Source: Coix lacryma-jobi var. lacryma-jobi
Taxonomy: Eukaryota > Streptophyta > Magnoliopsida > Poales > Poaceae
NCBI GenBank assembly: GCA_009763385.1
Contig: CM019825.1
Coordinates: 120,839,631 to 120,903,630, forward strand
Length of the DNA: 64,000 nucleotides
Direction of reading: 5' to 3'
This document shows positions 22,428 to 33,900 of the stretch, one piece after another. The number at the start of each line of letters is the position of its first letter. Positions within the stretch are counted from its first letter, which is position 1. The notes beneath the pieces were generated by a model, which saw nothing but the letters and a program-made list of their open reading frames with translations, ran no database searches and was not told the DNA's origin. Made by a program: the position numbers and the translations under genes.

Positions 22428-24969
22428 CTACTCAAAAGAACGGTTAGTAGCAAAACCATTCCTAGCACGCCTACGGGGAAAGCGATCACCACATATAGGA
22501 AAACGTGGTCCGCTAAGGGAAGAGCGTCCATCACGATACTCAAAACGCGGTGGGGGGTAACGCTCAACGGCAAAGCCACCGCCACGGAGTCCAAAACCTA
22601 CAAAAGCAGGCTCCCGCCGGGCACGACCTCCTTGTGGCCTAGGCCTAGGACCTTGAGGCATTGGACCTCTAGGCCTAGCAGCTCTCCTTTGAAAATTCGG
22701 CACATGTACATCATGGAGAGGATGGTACATGTATGCATTGTTCATCTCCCTTGCACGGCGCTCCTCTCTCTTGCGCCGAAAGCAAAACTCCCTCAAGTGT
22801 CCATCTCTCCCACAGTGCTCACAGTGGTACCTCACCGCTCTCATAGGGGGTTGTTGGTACTCACGGTAGAGGGTGTGGATCACTTGGCCTTTTGTGGCAT
22901 GAGCTCTTCTTGGATAGGTGACATTGTGTCTAGCTTATTCCTTAGGTGGTTGGGTTTAGGAGACCACACTTGTTTCTTTGGTGGAGCTCTCGGAGGTTCC
23001 CCATACACTCCATCTTTGGTGTTAAGCTTAAGAGGCTCTTTGGGTGGTATCTTGGTAAGTATGGGAGTAGTGGAGGAGTTGGGCTTCTCACTCGGGTTAA
23101 GACCACTAGACTCTCCAATCTTGCCAAAAGAAGCAACACTCTCCATCCCCTGAGCAAAGCCTACACCTGGACCTCCAGCAGCACGCTTGTATTGGGCAAT
23201 CATCATCCCAAGCTGTGGCTCACCACTAGACACCCGTGACAAGATGGTCCGAAGGTATGTGTTTTCTTCCTCGGTTTGCATCTTGTCATGCTTCACGTTT
23301 GCAATCTCCATCTCTAAACCCTCACACAAAGCACACCTAGACACACAGGTGCTACCCGAGCTGGCCTTCTCAAGAGACACAATTTTGGCATTCTTCTCTG
23401 CCAACTCGGATTGCAAGCCTGCGCAAGACTTGCACGCACCAAGCACGAAGGATCTAGCTCTAAGCTCATCAACCTCTCCAACCAAAGCAACATACTTCCC
23501 CCTCAAAGTGAGAAGGTCTGTCATGTGCTTGGAGCACATCTCACACTCATCCTCCTCAGACACGACAATGGTGGACTTGACAGATTCAAGTTCCTTCACC
23601 GCATCCTCCCACTTCCTACTAAACTCCTTTCTCTCTCTAGCTGCAAGCCTAAGCAGTTTATCTTGACTAAGGAGAGCAGCAGTAAGCTTGTCAACCTCAG
23701 CAGAGAGTTCGTCAGGAGTTTGAGATACCTGGGAGGCGTCGTCGTCGTTCCGAGGGATCTCCTCGAGCTCGCCGTTGACCTCATCGCCGAGGGCCATGGT
23801 ACAGAAATCCTCGTTGTCGGCGAAGAAACAGAGGCCATTCAGCTTGTCCTCGGTCTTCTTCTTCTTCTCAGACTCGTCATCGCTTGATGCAGCAGAGTTG
23901 TCATCCGAGTCGTCGACGTCGCTGAGCGTGGCAAAGAAGGCACGCTGCTCGGCCTGGGCCTTCTCCAAGTACTTCTCCTTGATGTACTCCTTGTTGAAGC
24001 CGCCCCTCCGCTTGTGCTTGGCGGGGACGTACTTCTCCTTGCGCTTGTTGGAGTCGTACTTGTGGCCATGATCCGCCTTGCTGAAGACTTGCTTGTTCTT
24101 CTTCGGGCAATTGGCGATGAAGTGGTCCGAGCCTCCACACTCGTAGCAGCCACCTCGTCCTCCTCTGCGGCGACGGTTCATGCGGTTGTTGTGGAACCAC
24201 GAGAACCGGTTGGCAAGCAGGGCCAACTCGTCGTCCGCCATGAACTCCAGTTGCTCCTCTGTGACAGAAAGAAGAGATGACAAAGCAAAGCCTCCAGAGG
24301 GGTTAGCAGAAGAGCCAGAAACCAAAGCCATCGACGGGCCAAAAGGATTTTCATAAGAAGCCCTCGCCATGGCATCAATCTCACTAGACTTGAGCTTACT
24401 AAAGAGCCCATCGCATGTGAGAGTCCCATAGTTAGGTGATTCGATGATCGCCTGAACCTTGGAGTCCCACACCGACCGATCAAGAGTGTGTAAAAGCTTG
24501 AGAGCCCTCTCATGATCGTTGAAAGGCAACAGCTCCTTGTTAGCCCTCATCCTGTTGACAATCACACCTGAAAGCGAGCGAATAAACTTTCTATGCTCTC
24601 GCCAGGCATGTGTCAAAAGTTCTCATACTCTCGCTTATGCGACTCGTAGAGACGGATTTTGACTTGAGTGGTGCCCCCATGAAAACGCATGAGAGTAGCC
24701 CAAATCTCCCGAGCCGTAGCGAGGTGAGAAACGCAATCAAACTCAGACATGCTCAAACAGGAGAAAAGAGCATTACGGGCTCGGCTATTGGCATCATGCT
24801 CATCGATCTGATGTTGAGTCACACGAGCAGCCAAGACCACGTAATTTGTAGAGTTACAAATATCCCAAATAGAAGCACTCATACTCTGAAGATAGGCCGA
24901 CATGCGTATTTTCCAATATGCATAGTTCGTCCCATCGAAAAACGGCGGTTTGCCCACGCCGCGATCCAT
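22428..24969 (-). pseudogene. gag: gag of element B, three breaks
   Basis: The ATG at 24969 begins MDRGVGKPPFFDGTNYAYWK. A TGA at 24615-24613 replaces the CGA seen in A, and a two-base insertion follows shortly after (the GVIVNRM region), which shifts the frame. From there the frame is open to 22880 and includes the knuckle CYECGGSDHFIANC and an acidic coiled-coil-like stretch. A one-base loss near 22883 shifts it again before the second knuckle CEHCGRDGHLREFC and an arginine-rich tail ending at 22428. Confidence 0.85.
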
Positions 24970-25018
24970 GTGGCCTTCTGTGGATCTGGATCCGGCTAAG
25001 GTGGAAGATCCTTAACCT

Positions 25019-25032
25019 GCTCCGATACCAAT
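25019..25032 (-). promoter_or_regulatory. Primer binding site of element B
   Basis: On the minus strand it reads ATTGGTATCGGAGC directly after the LTR end, the same tRNA-Met-type site as in A. Confidence 0.8.
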
Positions 25033-26862
25033 TGAAGGACCGAGAACTCTACCAGAAAGCGACCAGAGGGGGGTGAATGGGAGCCTAAAAATTTCTCTCG
25101 AAACTTTGGCCTCTGTCCCGAAAATCAACCCCCAAAAGCTTCGATCGAAACGTGATGCCCACGACCCTTGGAAGAGGGTGGATGATCCCTAGGATCACAG
25201 CGAGGCACCACCAAATGAGAGCGAGTCAACACCCAAAAGCTCCAGCTCATGTTCAATCCCAAAAACCGACTCCCAAATGTAGATGGACGGCTTCGTCGGG
25301 AAATCTCCAAATACCGATGCTAACAAGTAGCAAAGATACCTAGAGAGGTTCCTTGATGAACTCTAGGACCAAACGAGAAGTCCGAAAACCAAGTGGAAAA
25401 GCCGGGAGAGCAAACACACTAAAACGCAAGCTTCAGCCAAATCCCGGACTGTCCGGACTCCCAGTCCCGGACTGTCCGCGCCAGGGCCGGACTGTTCGTG
25501 GTTCCCTGGCGGATTGTCCGCCGGTCAAAATGCAGAAACAACATTACTGCTAAACTCGTTCTGCTCAGGCCCGGACTGTCCGCGACCTAGCACTACGGAC
25601 TGTCCGCCGGTGTCCTCACCCTCTGAACGCAGGGGCGAGCAACCACTGGTCTGAACGCAGGTGTAGGAACGAAAAAGTTGCCACAAAACTTGAATCGACC
25701 TGATCTACTTGTTCGTGAGGGTAGAGATAAATTCCTTCGGTGGAAATGTTCTCCTCACATCAAAGAACAAGTTGATTCAAGTGGATTTGAAAAAGACGAA
25801 GCGTGGAGGGAGATCAAGTGACAGGAAAATCGTGGAGAAATGAAGAACGCGAAGAACAAGTTCAAAACGCGAATCTAGACCACAAATTGCCAGCCGAAAT
25901 TCGTCCCCACGAGGAGACAATGGTAATCCGGTCCCGTTTCCGCAAAATCCAAATACACAGAGGTATTATTCACCGTCTCTGCGGATCTCAGTAGCTACAG
26001 CAGGGAATGGGAGAGAGAAAACCCTAGAATGAAAATAGCAATGGCTGAGATAGTTTGGAGGGAGGGGTGGCCTCTCCTTATATAGCCTAATACAATTATT
26101 CCCCTTCTACCCTTACAGCTAATGAGCGAGCAGGCTAACCCTAAGGGTATTCCTGACCAACTCGAAGTAGATGGTGATCTGACGGCCACGCCCGCACAAC
26201 TGGTAGCTTCGCCTCGACGCGACCTCACAGATTGCCACCACGTGCCGCCACCGCTCTGCTCGTCCTTTTCACGGACTTCCCCCGGTTTTGAGGCCGAAAC
26301 TGGGAAACCTGGGCCATCCCCCGGTTTTGAGGCCGAAACCGGGAAACCTGTCGTTTGTCGCCTGAGTTTTGTGGCCCAAACTCAGAAACCCGCCGGCGCC
26401 CAGGTTTTGAGGCTCAAACCTGGAAACCGTCCATAGCCCGAGTTTTGTGGCCCAAACTCAGAAACCGACCGCACCCAGGTTTTGAGGCCCAAACCTGAAA
26501 ATCGTCCACTCGGTGGTTTTTTCTGTGGCTCCACCACCAAACCGAAGCCGTAGAGCGATGCACCGCTCGTGCACCCCGTCCACCCGCAAGTCTTCACTTG
26601 TCGCTGTCCCAGGCTGTCAGCCACCACGGCCGATCCTTAGGCGGCCGATCCTTAGGCCACCGATCCGTCAGTCCAAGCCTCAAGTCCGCCCTTCACCATT
26701 CCGGGTCCATCGGCATGGCACGTCTCTACTTGACCTTCACCTTGCCTTTGATCACTGTATCCGTGCTCAACACCTGCACAACACAAGCCAAAGAACATGC
26801 GCATCATCCCAGTGGACAATTACTCATCATCTCAGGATCCGACATACACCCATGTATCTGCA
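25033..26862 (-). repeat. 5' LTR of element B (1,830 bp)
   Basis: On the minus strand it starts TGCAGATACATGGG at 26862 and ends GGTCCTTCA at 25033. It contains the inverted-unit array (26278-26530), a TATA box (26077-26085) and GGACTGTCC palindromes (25440-25610). Near 25620-25690 it carries sequence not matched in A's LTR or in B's truncated 3' LTR. Confidence 0.88.
26077..26085 (-). promoter_or_regulatory. TATA box of B 5' LTR
   Basis: The minus strand reads CTATATAAG in the U3/R region. The matching site in A's LTRs has lost this sequence. Confidence 0.6.
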
Positions 26863-27429
26863 CGAGCCCAGCAAGCCCAAAGCCATGGGGTTTTTCAGAA
26901 AAATGTTTCTTCTAATTGTTTTCAGAATCTGGTTAATGCTTGTTTAATTTGTATCTCAAGTCCTATTATTCCAAATGATGTGAGACCAGTTTTGTCATTC
27001 TTTTTATGAGTAGAGTTATCTGAAAAAATATGAAAGAATTATTTTGATGATGTTTACTGTACCGCACTTAATTATTTAGTTAATGCTTGAAATAGAAGTT
27101 AATGCTTTACTATATTTCTTGGTCAGATAAAAGTGTGGTAAACTTTGAGTATGCTCCTTGCGATGTTTAGAAGCCAGGAAAAATATATGTGGTACTGTTT
27201 CTATAAGAAAAATGATTATTAGCAAATTAATGTCTTTTCAGCTGTTTTCTTAGAATAATTTCTGTGGTATAAATATGCAGAATTGTGAGAATTTTTGTGT
27301 AGTCTCAGTGTGCTTTGTTAAAGATAAGAAAAATATAATATGTGGTCAGTTGTATGTCAGAAAAAGGACTTGCAGTTCAAATGTAGTTTTCTGCAGTTTT
27401 CTTTGGAAATTTTGAGCAGATAAAAGTAT
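26863..27429. other. AT-rich DNA without recognisable features
   Basis: It follows the end of element B and precedes the MULE. No ORF of note, repeat boundary or RNA gene was seen. It may be the older DNA into which B and the MULE inserted. Confidence 0.5.
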
Positions 27430-27438
27430 CTAAAAGTA
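27430..27438 (+). repeat. 9-bp target duplication of MULE, left copy
   Basis: CTAAAAGTA, identical to 28823-28831. Confidence 0.9.
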
Positions 27439-27640
27439 GGCAGTCGATCAGGTGGAAACCACCATAGCTCTGCAAACATAGAAACTATGAATCAAAACCC
27501 TAGGATGCGGATTGGATGGCTGCAGATGGAGGTGGGTGCATTTTACACTTAAATGCCCGCAATCAGGAAAGCTAATCCCGTTATTTTGTGAAAACCCCCC
27601 TAGCAAACAGCCGCAGGAAGCCAGTTTCGTCTCTGTCTCC
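27439..27640 (+). repeat. MULE left terminal inverted repeat
   Basis: Pairs with 28620-28822 in inverted orientation. Similarity is high over about 200 bp, with scattered mismatches. Confidence 0.85.
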
Positions 27641-27721
27641 AATCTCCATGTCGTTTCATTCTCAATCTCGTGTCGTTTCGCCTGGGCGCCGGTGGCGGCT
27701 CTCTGCAGGATGATGTGGTCG

Positions 27722-27847
27722 TGCGAGCATCCCGGTGACAATGTGGTCATGCCGTGCCCGGAGGCGGTCGCGGTTGGTGCGGATGTAGGCAGCGGCGAAC
27801 TCTGCGTTGGAGAAGATGGCGACGAGCGTCGACAACACGAGATCTGC
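27722..27847 (-). pseudogene. Captured gene fragment resembling plant ACC synthase
   Basis: Inside the MULE, a minus-strand frame (27973-27662) contains VAIFSNAEFAAAYIRTNRDR followed by LRARHDHIVTGM. This has the spacing and pattern of the region of 1-aminocyclopropane-1-carboxylate synthases that reads roughly LS-x-EF-x-YI-x-N-x-RL-x-RHD. The flanking residues do not match. It is too short to be functional and has no catalytic residues. The identification rests on pattern memory alone. Confidence 0.45.
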
Positions 27848-28619
27848 CTGTCCCCGTCGTGCCCGTTGCCGACTGCACCACTCGCCCAGCCCAGCCGGCC
27901 CAACGCCATTGTCGGCCCGCCGAGCTGCGCCTCTCACCACAACGGCCGCGTCCCCGTCCAGCCGACTCGACATGTTGGATCAAAGGAGTACTGAAGACAA
28001 TGAGAAGGGAGGCACTGAAGACAAAGCTGTTGTTGTCTGTTGTAGGAATTATTGGAAACCAAATAGTGGTTCTTCTAAAGTTTGTCATGTTATTTTTTAT
28101 GCAATGTGTGTGTTGTTCAGTTCAGTTGCAATGTGAAATGCAGTTCGGTTTAGTTCCCTGCAAGAACTTGATTCCAGTTCAGTTTCATTGGCTTCAAAGA
28201 TTTTGGCCATGGTGTGCTTGGACGTTCAAGGTCGGCTTCAACTCCGGCGTCGACGGAGATGACGACATGATCCTCATCAACAACACCAATGGCATGATTC
28301 ATGGCGGTGGCCTCGACAGACATGGGATCAACGACGACGACGGCATCAACGAGAACGCCACGCACGCCGGACTCCATGGTGGCGGCGGCGCAGACTCACG
28401 GTGCAGCCTTGATCAGCCCCCTCTGCGTATGAGATAAGCATCAAACTCACATAAGCAACATACTCATGTAAGCACCAGACTGTTGTACGAACAGGAAGAG
28501 CATAGTCACGTACGAACAGACTCCACGGCGGACTCCAAACGGCAACGTCACAGCGAGTCACCTCTGGCTCACCAAAGAACATAGAGCCGCCACCTCTGCC
28601 CACGCGAAACGAGATGCAG

Positions 28620-28822
28620 GAGCGCCGCGAAATGAAACTGGCTTCCTTCGGCTATTTGCTAGGGGGTTTTCGCAGAATAACAGGATTAGCTTTTCTGATT
28701 GCGGGCGTTCAAGTGTAAAACGCACCCACCTCCATCTGCAGCCATCTGATTCGCATTTTAGGGTCTTGATTCATAGTTTCTAAGTTTGCACAGCTATGAT
28801 GGTTTCCACCTGATCCGCTGCC
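28620..28822 (-). repeat. MULE right terminal inverted repeat
   Basis: Reverse complement of 27439-27640, ending CCACCTGATCCGCTGCC. Confidence 0.85.
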
Positions 28823-28831
28823 CTAAAAGTA
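28823..28831 (+). repeat. 9-bp target duplication of MULE, right copy
   Basis: CTAAAAGTA, identical to 27430-27438. Confidence 0.9.
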
Positions 28832-29190
28832 TACTTGTTCTGGTAATGAATCTTTCTGAGTAGACTTTTTGTGTGTGGTAGTAAATGGGAAAATGTGAAA
28901 TTCATTGTTTGATACTTTTTTTAGCAGATTTAGTTCAAGGTGCCTTTTTGGCTGATTGTTTAATCTTTTTGTACCTGCTGCATAGTAATTTAGTTCTTGC
29001 TGAAAATTTTACAGTGAAGTCCAGAATGCATGTAGAAGCTGTTGTAATTTTTTAGATTTAAATAATTAATCTCTAGTAGGAAGAAAAGCAATCACCTCCT
29101 CTTTGGTCAAGTTGCTCATGTGCATATCATCATTTGCTTCCATCATACGCATCGTATGCATTCATTCTTTTAAATTACTCGCATACATTC
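28832..29190. other. AT-rich DNA without recognisable features
   Basis: No coding signal, TIR or LTR boundary was seen. It is similar in composition to 26863-27429. Confidence 0.45.
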
Positions 29191-30832
29191 AGGATCGATA
29201 GCACCGGAGACCAGTCAAGAACCGGAGCCAAACGAGGAGCAGGAGGTCCAGGTGATCCATCAGATCGAGGAGACCGCAGGAGCCGACCTCGACACTAACC
29301 TTCCCGAGTGCCCCGCGCACGAGGCGTCAGTCTTCTCCCGAGGCAAGCCTCGAAGTATTCTAAGTCTCCTAGTTTTTATAATTAATTTACTTGAGTATTT
29401 TATACTGTGATGCATTAGGTATAGGAGTTCTTTGAATCCTACTCGATGTATTATCCTTCCTTGACTATTGACTACACCTGCCTTGTTATCCTGGTAATTA
29501 CAGTAGAGTAATTTTGCTTAGTCTGCTTAGTATTTTTAGTAAATAGGTAATGTTACCGTATCACCCTATTTGGGTGATTACCGGATCACGTTTGACTATA
29601 TATGCTATCGTGGAAAAAAAACCTTGAGTAGTGATGAAATACGATCAACTGGAAGACAAAGCACCAAGTATGGAGACTTGGGGGCAGTCCGCCCGTTAGA
29701 TCGTGTAGGTTTGTATCGATGATGGCCCTCGGTCATTTTTGAAAGCGTCCTTTTACTTAGGGTGTCAGGGCCATAATCGCTGACCCGAAGCCGGTTAGAC
29801 GCTGTTCGGGCCGGTCTCAACCTGTGTCGCATCCTCTAGTATGGAAACACGATCTGCCTTAGGATGACCATTGTTTAGTTCCAATTGGGTGGTTCGTGCT
29901 TGAACCACGACGTTTACCACCTGGATAGTATCGAGCGGTGTCCCAATGCATGGACCCGACAAGGAAAGTGTGGGTTTGTATTAAAGGTTTCTCGCTAGCT
30001 GGTTTATAATTCGATTCAAGTCGTCGTCTCCCTCAGTTGGTGGGAAACTATGTCGAGCTTCACCACGATACAACTCCATGCGACATTGTTTGTTCAACTA
30101 AAATATTGTTAAGCAAAACTGATATGGTATTATGTAATTGTTTGCTAGATTCAAGTGAGTTCTCTAGTACAGGTATGAAACCTAGAAGTAAAGGATAGGA
30201 TAAAATATAACTTCTCATATCATTAAATAATAATCTTTTCTAACCTGAGCTCTTTTCGCAAATGAAGTTAGCCAACTTTACCAAATAAGCCTTGCATACT
30301 CTTGGTGTCTTTACTTTCAGTTAGACATGTAAGTCTAGTTGAGTACCTTCTCGTACTCAGGGTTTATCTCATTGTTGCAGATAGTCAGGTTTATTATGGC
30401 TATTGTAAGCACCGTCTCTACCCCGTAGAGGGTGATGAGGAATAGGCCTGGGGCAAGGTCATCTATGAGCTCAGCCTCTGCTTTTGTTGGACTAAACTAT
30501 CAAGTGGCACAATATTTCTGAGATGGTGTGAGTTTCTTAAAACAATGTTTTATTTCGACCATGTGTGTGGTGGTTGTACTCCTGAATCTACCGTTATTTG
30601 AACTCGGTTTGTAATAACTTGAAATTTCATACTCTGATGTTATTTAAGTTTTAAATTGTTGTATCTTTATGAATGTGTGTACCTGAACGATGTGATCCTG
30701 GAAGGTTGTAATTTGTTTGAAATCCTTCGAGATTTCTGGACTACCGGAGTAATATGGGTTCAAGTGTAAGTCAGTGGCAGTTAAATCCGCTACGATTGTA
30801 CTTGAGCTCTTATAATTTGGATGGTTCCGTCA
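29191..30832 (+). repeat. Probable LTR (5') of a degenerate Gypsy-like element E, left end not defined
   Basis: Non-coding DNA ending GGATGGTTCCGTCA, followed four bases later by a tRNA-Met-type primer site. The start of the LTR is not visible, and the left limit given is only where the sequence character changes. The Gypsy assignment rests on the gag-like fragment downstream. Confidence 0.45.
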
Positions 30833-30836
30833 TAGC

Positions 30837-30847
30837 TGGTATCGGAG
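30837..30847 (+). promoter_or_regulatory. Primer binding site of element E
   Basis: TGGTATCGGAG, close to the plant tRNA-Met primer site TGGTATCAGAG. Confidence 0.55.
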
Positions 30848-31562
30848 TATGGTTCAGGTATTTGCATCCGTAAAGGAACATTTTCGAATAAAACTAGGTA
30901 TTTCAAAACTATTTTCGAAAATCTAAGTGTGCCAAGTCTTGTTGCCAACATGGTTCTGGGTTTTGCTTAGTTGCTAATAGGATTCTAGGTTTTGCTTCAT
31001 GCTGGATCTTCTTATTGCCAAGGACCATTCTCGGGTGAGAATGAGTTTGATTGCGAAAACATGCATTAAAATGATTTGGGAAGATGTTAGAGCATGACTG
31101 TCCAAACGTCGGTCTAGGGGAGAGTATTGTTGTACTAGATTATATGCAAGCTCTACGCAAGCATATATGAAGGTATTAAATGTTGGGTGGGTTTTCCGAG
31201 ATTGGTGCATGAGGTTGAGGTTTAGTACTAACTTATATGTACCATGGTGCATATTGGAAGGTGCTCAATTGTTTTTATCATTGGATTTTCTCGGGCTGAA
31301 ATAAATCTTCTGCAGGTACACTAACCGCACGATCAGGTAGAATGACTAGTTAACATAGGAGAGATTGTTCTTGCCACCGACTAGAACGTTAAGACTTATG
31401 AGTCTTTGTTAGTGAGTGATAATGTAAGTACAATCATGCATCATGTTTATGTTATTTGTTCATATTGCATTCCTCCCCTTACAATTAAATTGTTCTCTTT
31501 CGATAAAATTTTGACAACTTAATTATGCGTCTCACGACAATTTGAAACCCTTGTTTTTACAA
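30848..31562 (+). other. Leader region of element E
   Basis: AT-rich, without an ORF of note. It lies between the primer site and the ATG of the histone-tail-like ORF. Confidence 0.45.
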
Positions 31563-31751
31563 ATGGCCCGGACCAAGTTGACAGTGCGTAAGGCCACCGG
31601 AGGCAGGGTACCACGCCACTGTCTGGCGACAAAGTTGACCAAGAATATATTCTTGTCCTACTTTGGTTTGCCCACGACCTTATGGAGGATTCTGCATAAG
31701 GACTCCTGGCAGAAGGACCAGTTTGGACAGGACTCACTAGTGATGGTATAG
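31563..31751 (+). CDS. ORF with histone H3 N-tail-like start, within element E
   Basis: ATG at 31563 begins MARTKLTVRKATGGRVPRHC. Against the canonical H3 tail, 16 of the first 23 mature residues are identical: R2, T3, K4, T6, R8, K9, T11, G12, G13, P16, R17, L20, A21, T22 and K23 are kept along with A1, while Q5, A7, S10, K14, A15, K18 and Q19 differ. After residue 26 it is no longer H3, and the frame ends at 31749-31751. No histone fold is present. The ORF lies between a retrotransposon primer site and a gag-like fragment, so it is most likely the decayed N-terminus of an element-encoded protein. A chance or captured histone fragment is the alternative. Downstream coding appears frameshifted. 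Confidence 0.6.
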   Translation: MARTKLTVRKATGGRVPRHCLATKLTKNIFLSYFGLPTTLWRILHKDSWQKDQFGQDSLVMV

Positions 31752-32107
31752 ATCAAGGTCAGGGCTCTTGCTAGTAAGCCATATTGGACAGGATGGACAG
31801 TGATCACCAAGGGAAGCTTTGCCAAGGATGGGGCAAACCGAGCTGCTTAAATGGTACTAAAGAACATCATTGCTCGTTTCCCCAGTGACCTTGCTAGTGC
31901 CATGGCATGAGTGTTTCCGCGTGGATCACCTTTTCCCATGGACTGGAGGTCGGCTTTGGAGGTTGTACTATCTGGTATCTGGAGGTGCTGAAGAGAGGTT
32001 CTACTGCGAGACTCTCACGAGGAGTGCTATTGGAGCCTTGTTCGGTGTTTGTGAGAGCTTGGAGCGTAGCCTTGCGGGCGTATCTTTCACCCTCACGGCC
32101 ACATATT
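31752..32107 (+). pseudogene. Decayed middle part of the element E upstream ORF
   Basis: GC content and short frames in several phases suggest former coding sequence. No motif is recognised. It is cut at 32107 by a CACTA insertion and continues at 33901. Confidence 0.4.
32105..32107 (+). repeat. 3-bp target duplication of CACTA C1 (ATT), left
   Basis: ATT, repeated at 33898-33900. Confidence 0.75.
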
Positions 32108-32119
32108 CACTACTATAAC

Positions 32120-32470
32120 GCAGGGCTATAGTAACACCAACTTGTGTTACTATAGGTTAGAAAACGTGTTACTAGCTCTCTTAGTAACACATTTTTGTTT
32201 GTGTTCCAATTGGCCATGTTACTATAGAGTGGTTTATTGTAACACATTTGCTTGTCTACAGGAACTTTTTTTTGTGTTACAATGATTTTTGTTGTAACAC
32301 TTTTTACTTTAGTAACACTTCACATTATGGTACAGTACATGGTTTGTAACACATTTCTTTATCCATTGGATCACTTGTCAAGTGTTACAATGATTCTTTG
32401 CTGTAACACTCTTATTAGTTCTAGTAACACATCTATATTAAGGTAGAGCACAATATGGGACATAGGAACA
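32120..32470 (+). repeat. Subterminal GTAACAC/GTGTTAC repeats of C1, left
   Basis: At least ten copies of a GTAACAC or GTGTTAC heptamer in 350 bp. The right end (33600-33890) has a similar set. Such subterminal motifs are the usual transposase binding sites of CACTA elements. Confidence 0.7.
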
Positions 32471-33599
32471 CATTTTGTCATGGAATATTCGGCATAATCT
32501 GAACAAAAAATTCAAAAAATTAGGGAAAAAATTTTGTCATGGGAGGGGGCCCAACCAACCAGCCACACCACCCCATCTCTACTCTCGCAATATTTTCTCA
32601 TGGTTTTTTCACACTTTGCATCAACAAAGATTCGAACCAGCGACCTCTCACACGCATACACATAACCTCCACTACCACTCCACCCATTTGTCACTTGTGT
32701 CTATATTTTATTTCAGTTACCCTCGTATTATACTAAACCATGTGTAAATTGCTTCTTTAAGGCTCTAAACGAATTCAAATCAAAAAGTTGTTAACTACAA
32801 AGTTTCATAACGTTTTGAGATCTACACTTTTCGTTTAAGAAGTTTCTCCATCCAAGGTCATTTACAAAATTTGAATTTTAAATTTCAGAAATTTCAAATG
32901 TAGTTTTTATTAACAAGATGATTTTAAGTTAAAACGTTATCAACTACAAAGTTTCATAACTTTTCGAGATCTACAACTTTCCTTTTGGCTGTTTTTTTAT
33001 CTGAGGTATTTTAAAAATTCAAATTTAAAATTTGTAAATTCAAATGTAGTTTTGCATGATAATATGATTTCAAATTAAAAAGTTGTCAACTACAAAGTTT
33101 CATAACTTTTTAAGATCTACAAGTTTTATTTTGGTCATTTCTCCATCCGAGGTCTTTTGAAAACTTCGAAATTTAAAATTTTAAAATTCAGATGCAGTTT
33201 TGCATGACAAGATGACTTCAAATTAAAAGTTACAACTATAAACTTTCTTGATGTCAACCAAAAAGAGAAAATTCTTGATGAACTCATATGGCAGTAGGTT
33301 AGTGTGTTCATACAACAAAGTTAAAAAATATCTATATTACTTCCATTTAATTTTACATTTTTGTATTTTGTTTTTTCTTCTCCATTGTACTTGTTCTTCT
33401 TATGATATAGAGTCGTCTAATACGTCTCTTGATCTTGGCCTAATAAATTAACAACATGCTGTAGCATCGAACTGACCTTTGAATCAGCTACTCAATGCTA
33501 ATGGTTCTCATGTAATGACCTTGATGTGATTGCCTAACAGCCTTAATGAGAGCTATATGTGATGTGTTGCCTATAAATAGGAAGGTCTACATGTATTTT

Positions 33600-33890
33600 C
33601 TTTTGTAACACTTGAACTGAAACATTATTTTGTGTTACTAGAGGCATATATTTGTAACAAATTTTATATGTGTTCCACTTATGTGTTACAACATACTACA
33701 CTTTTGTAACATTTTTCTTATAACATTAAGTTTGTGTTACTATAATAGTTGTTAGTAACACCTTTTTTTAAAAAAAATATTTTATGTTTCAGCCGAAGTT
33801 TGTAACACACTATTTTGTGTTACATTGAAATAATACTGGAACATATTAATGTATATGTTACATAAAAGTGTTACAATATCCCTGTTGTGT
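33600..33890 (-). repeat. Subterminal GTAACAC/GTGTTAC repeats of C1, right
   Basis: About ten copies of the same heptamer in both orientations, near the right terminus. Confidence 0.7.
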
Positions 33891-33900
33891 AGTAGTGATT

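Larger units (their letters stand above)
5811..26862 (-). mobile_element. Copia-like element B (minus strand), split by element A and cut by G
   Basis: Reading the minus strand from 26862: 5' LTR, primer site, gag, protease, integrase, partial RT and RNase H, then element A (8613-19569), then the end of RNase H, the 3' non-coding region with a polypurine tract, and a 3' LTR truncated at 5811. The family is the same as A. Double zinc knuckles, 2-kb LTRs and multiple polypurine tracts fit the SIRE/Maximus lineage. Base quintet CGAGC follows the 5' LTR; the matching copy is off-window. Confidence 0.85.
27439..28822. mobile_element. Mutator-like element, non-autonomous, possibly Pack-MULE
   Basis: Terminal inverted repeats of roughly 200 bp begin GGCAGTCGATCAGGTGG on the left and (reverse complement) GGCAGCGGATCAGGTGG on the right. 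They stay alignable through the GATGGCTGCAGATGGAGGTG and CCCCCTAGCAAA segments. Exact 9-bp flanking repeats are diagnostic of Mutator-like transposition. The 1.0 kb interior has no transposase. It is GC-rich in its left half and holds a gene-like fragment, so gene capture is likely. Confidence 0.88.
32108..33897. mobile_element. Non-autonomous CACTA element C1 (1,790 bp)
   Basis: Ends CACTACTATAACGCAGGG and, in reverse complement, CACTACTACACAACAGGG, flanked by 3-bp ATT duplications as expected for CACTA (En/Spm) transposons. Both ends are packed with GTGTTAC/GTAACAC motifs. There is no transposase. It interrupts the histone-tail-like ORF of element E. Confidence 0.85.

Noticed and set aside
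22299..23887. Plus-strand frames up to 284 codons over gag of B
   Set aside because: Antisense to the minus-strand gag; no domain.
27754..28437. 227-codon plus-strand frame in the MULE
   Set aside because: Arg/Pro-rich, antisense to the gene-like fragment, and runs into unrelated AT-rich DNA.
30837..30847. tRNA gene at the TGGTATC sites
   Set aside because: Only the primer-complementary 11-14 bases are present; no cloverleaf around this or the other primer sites.
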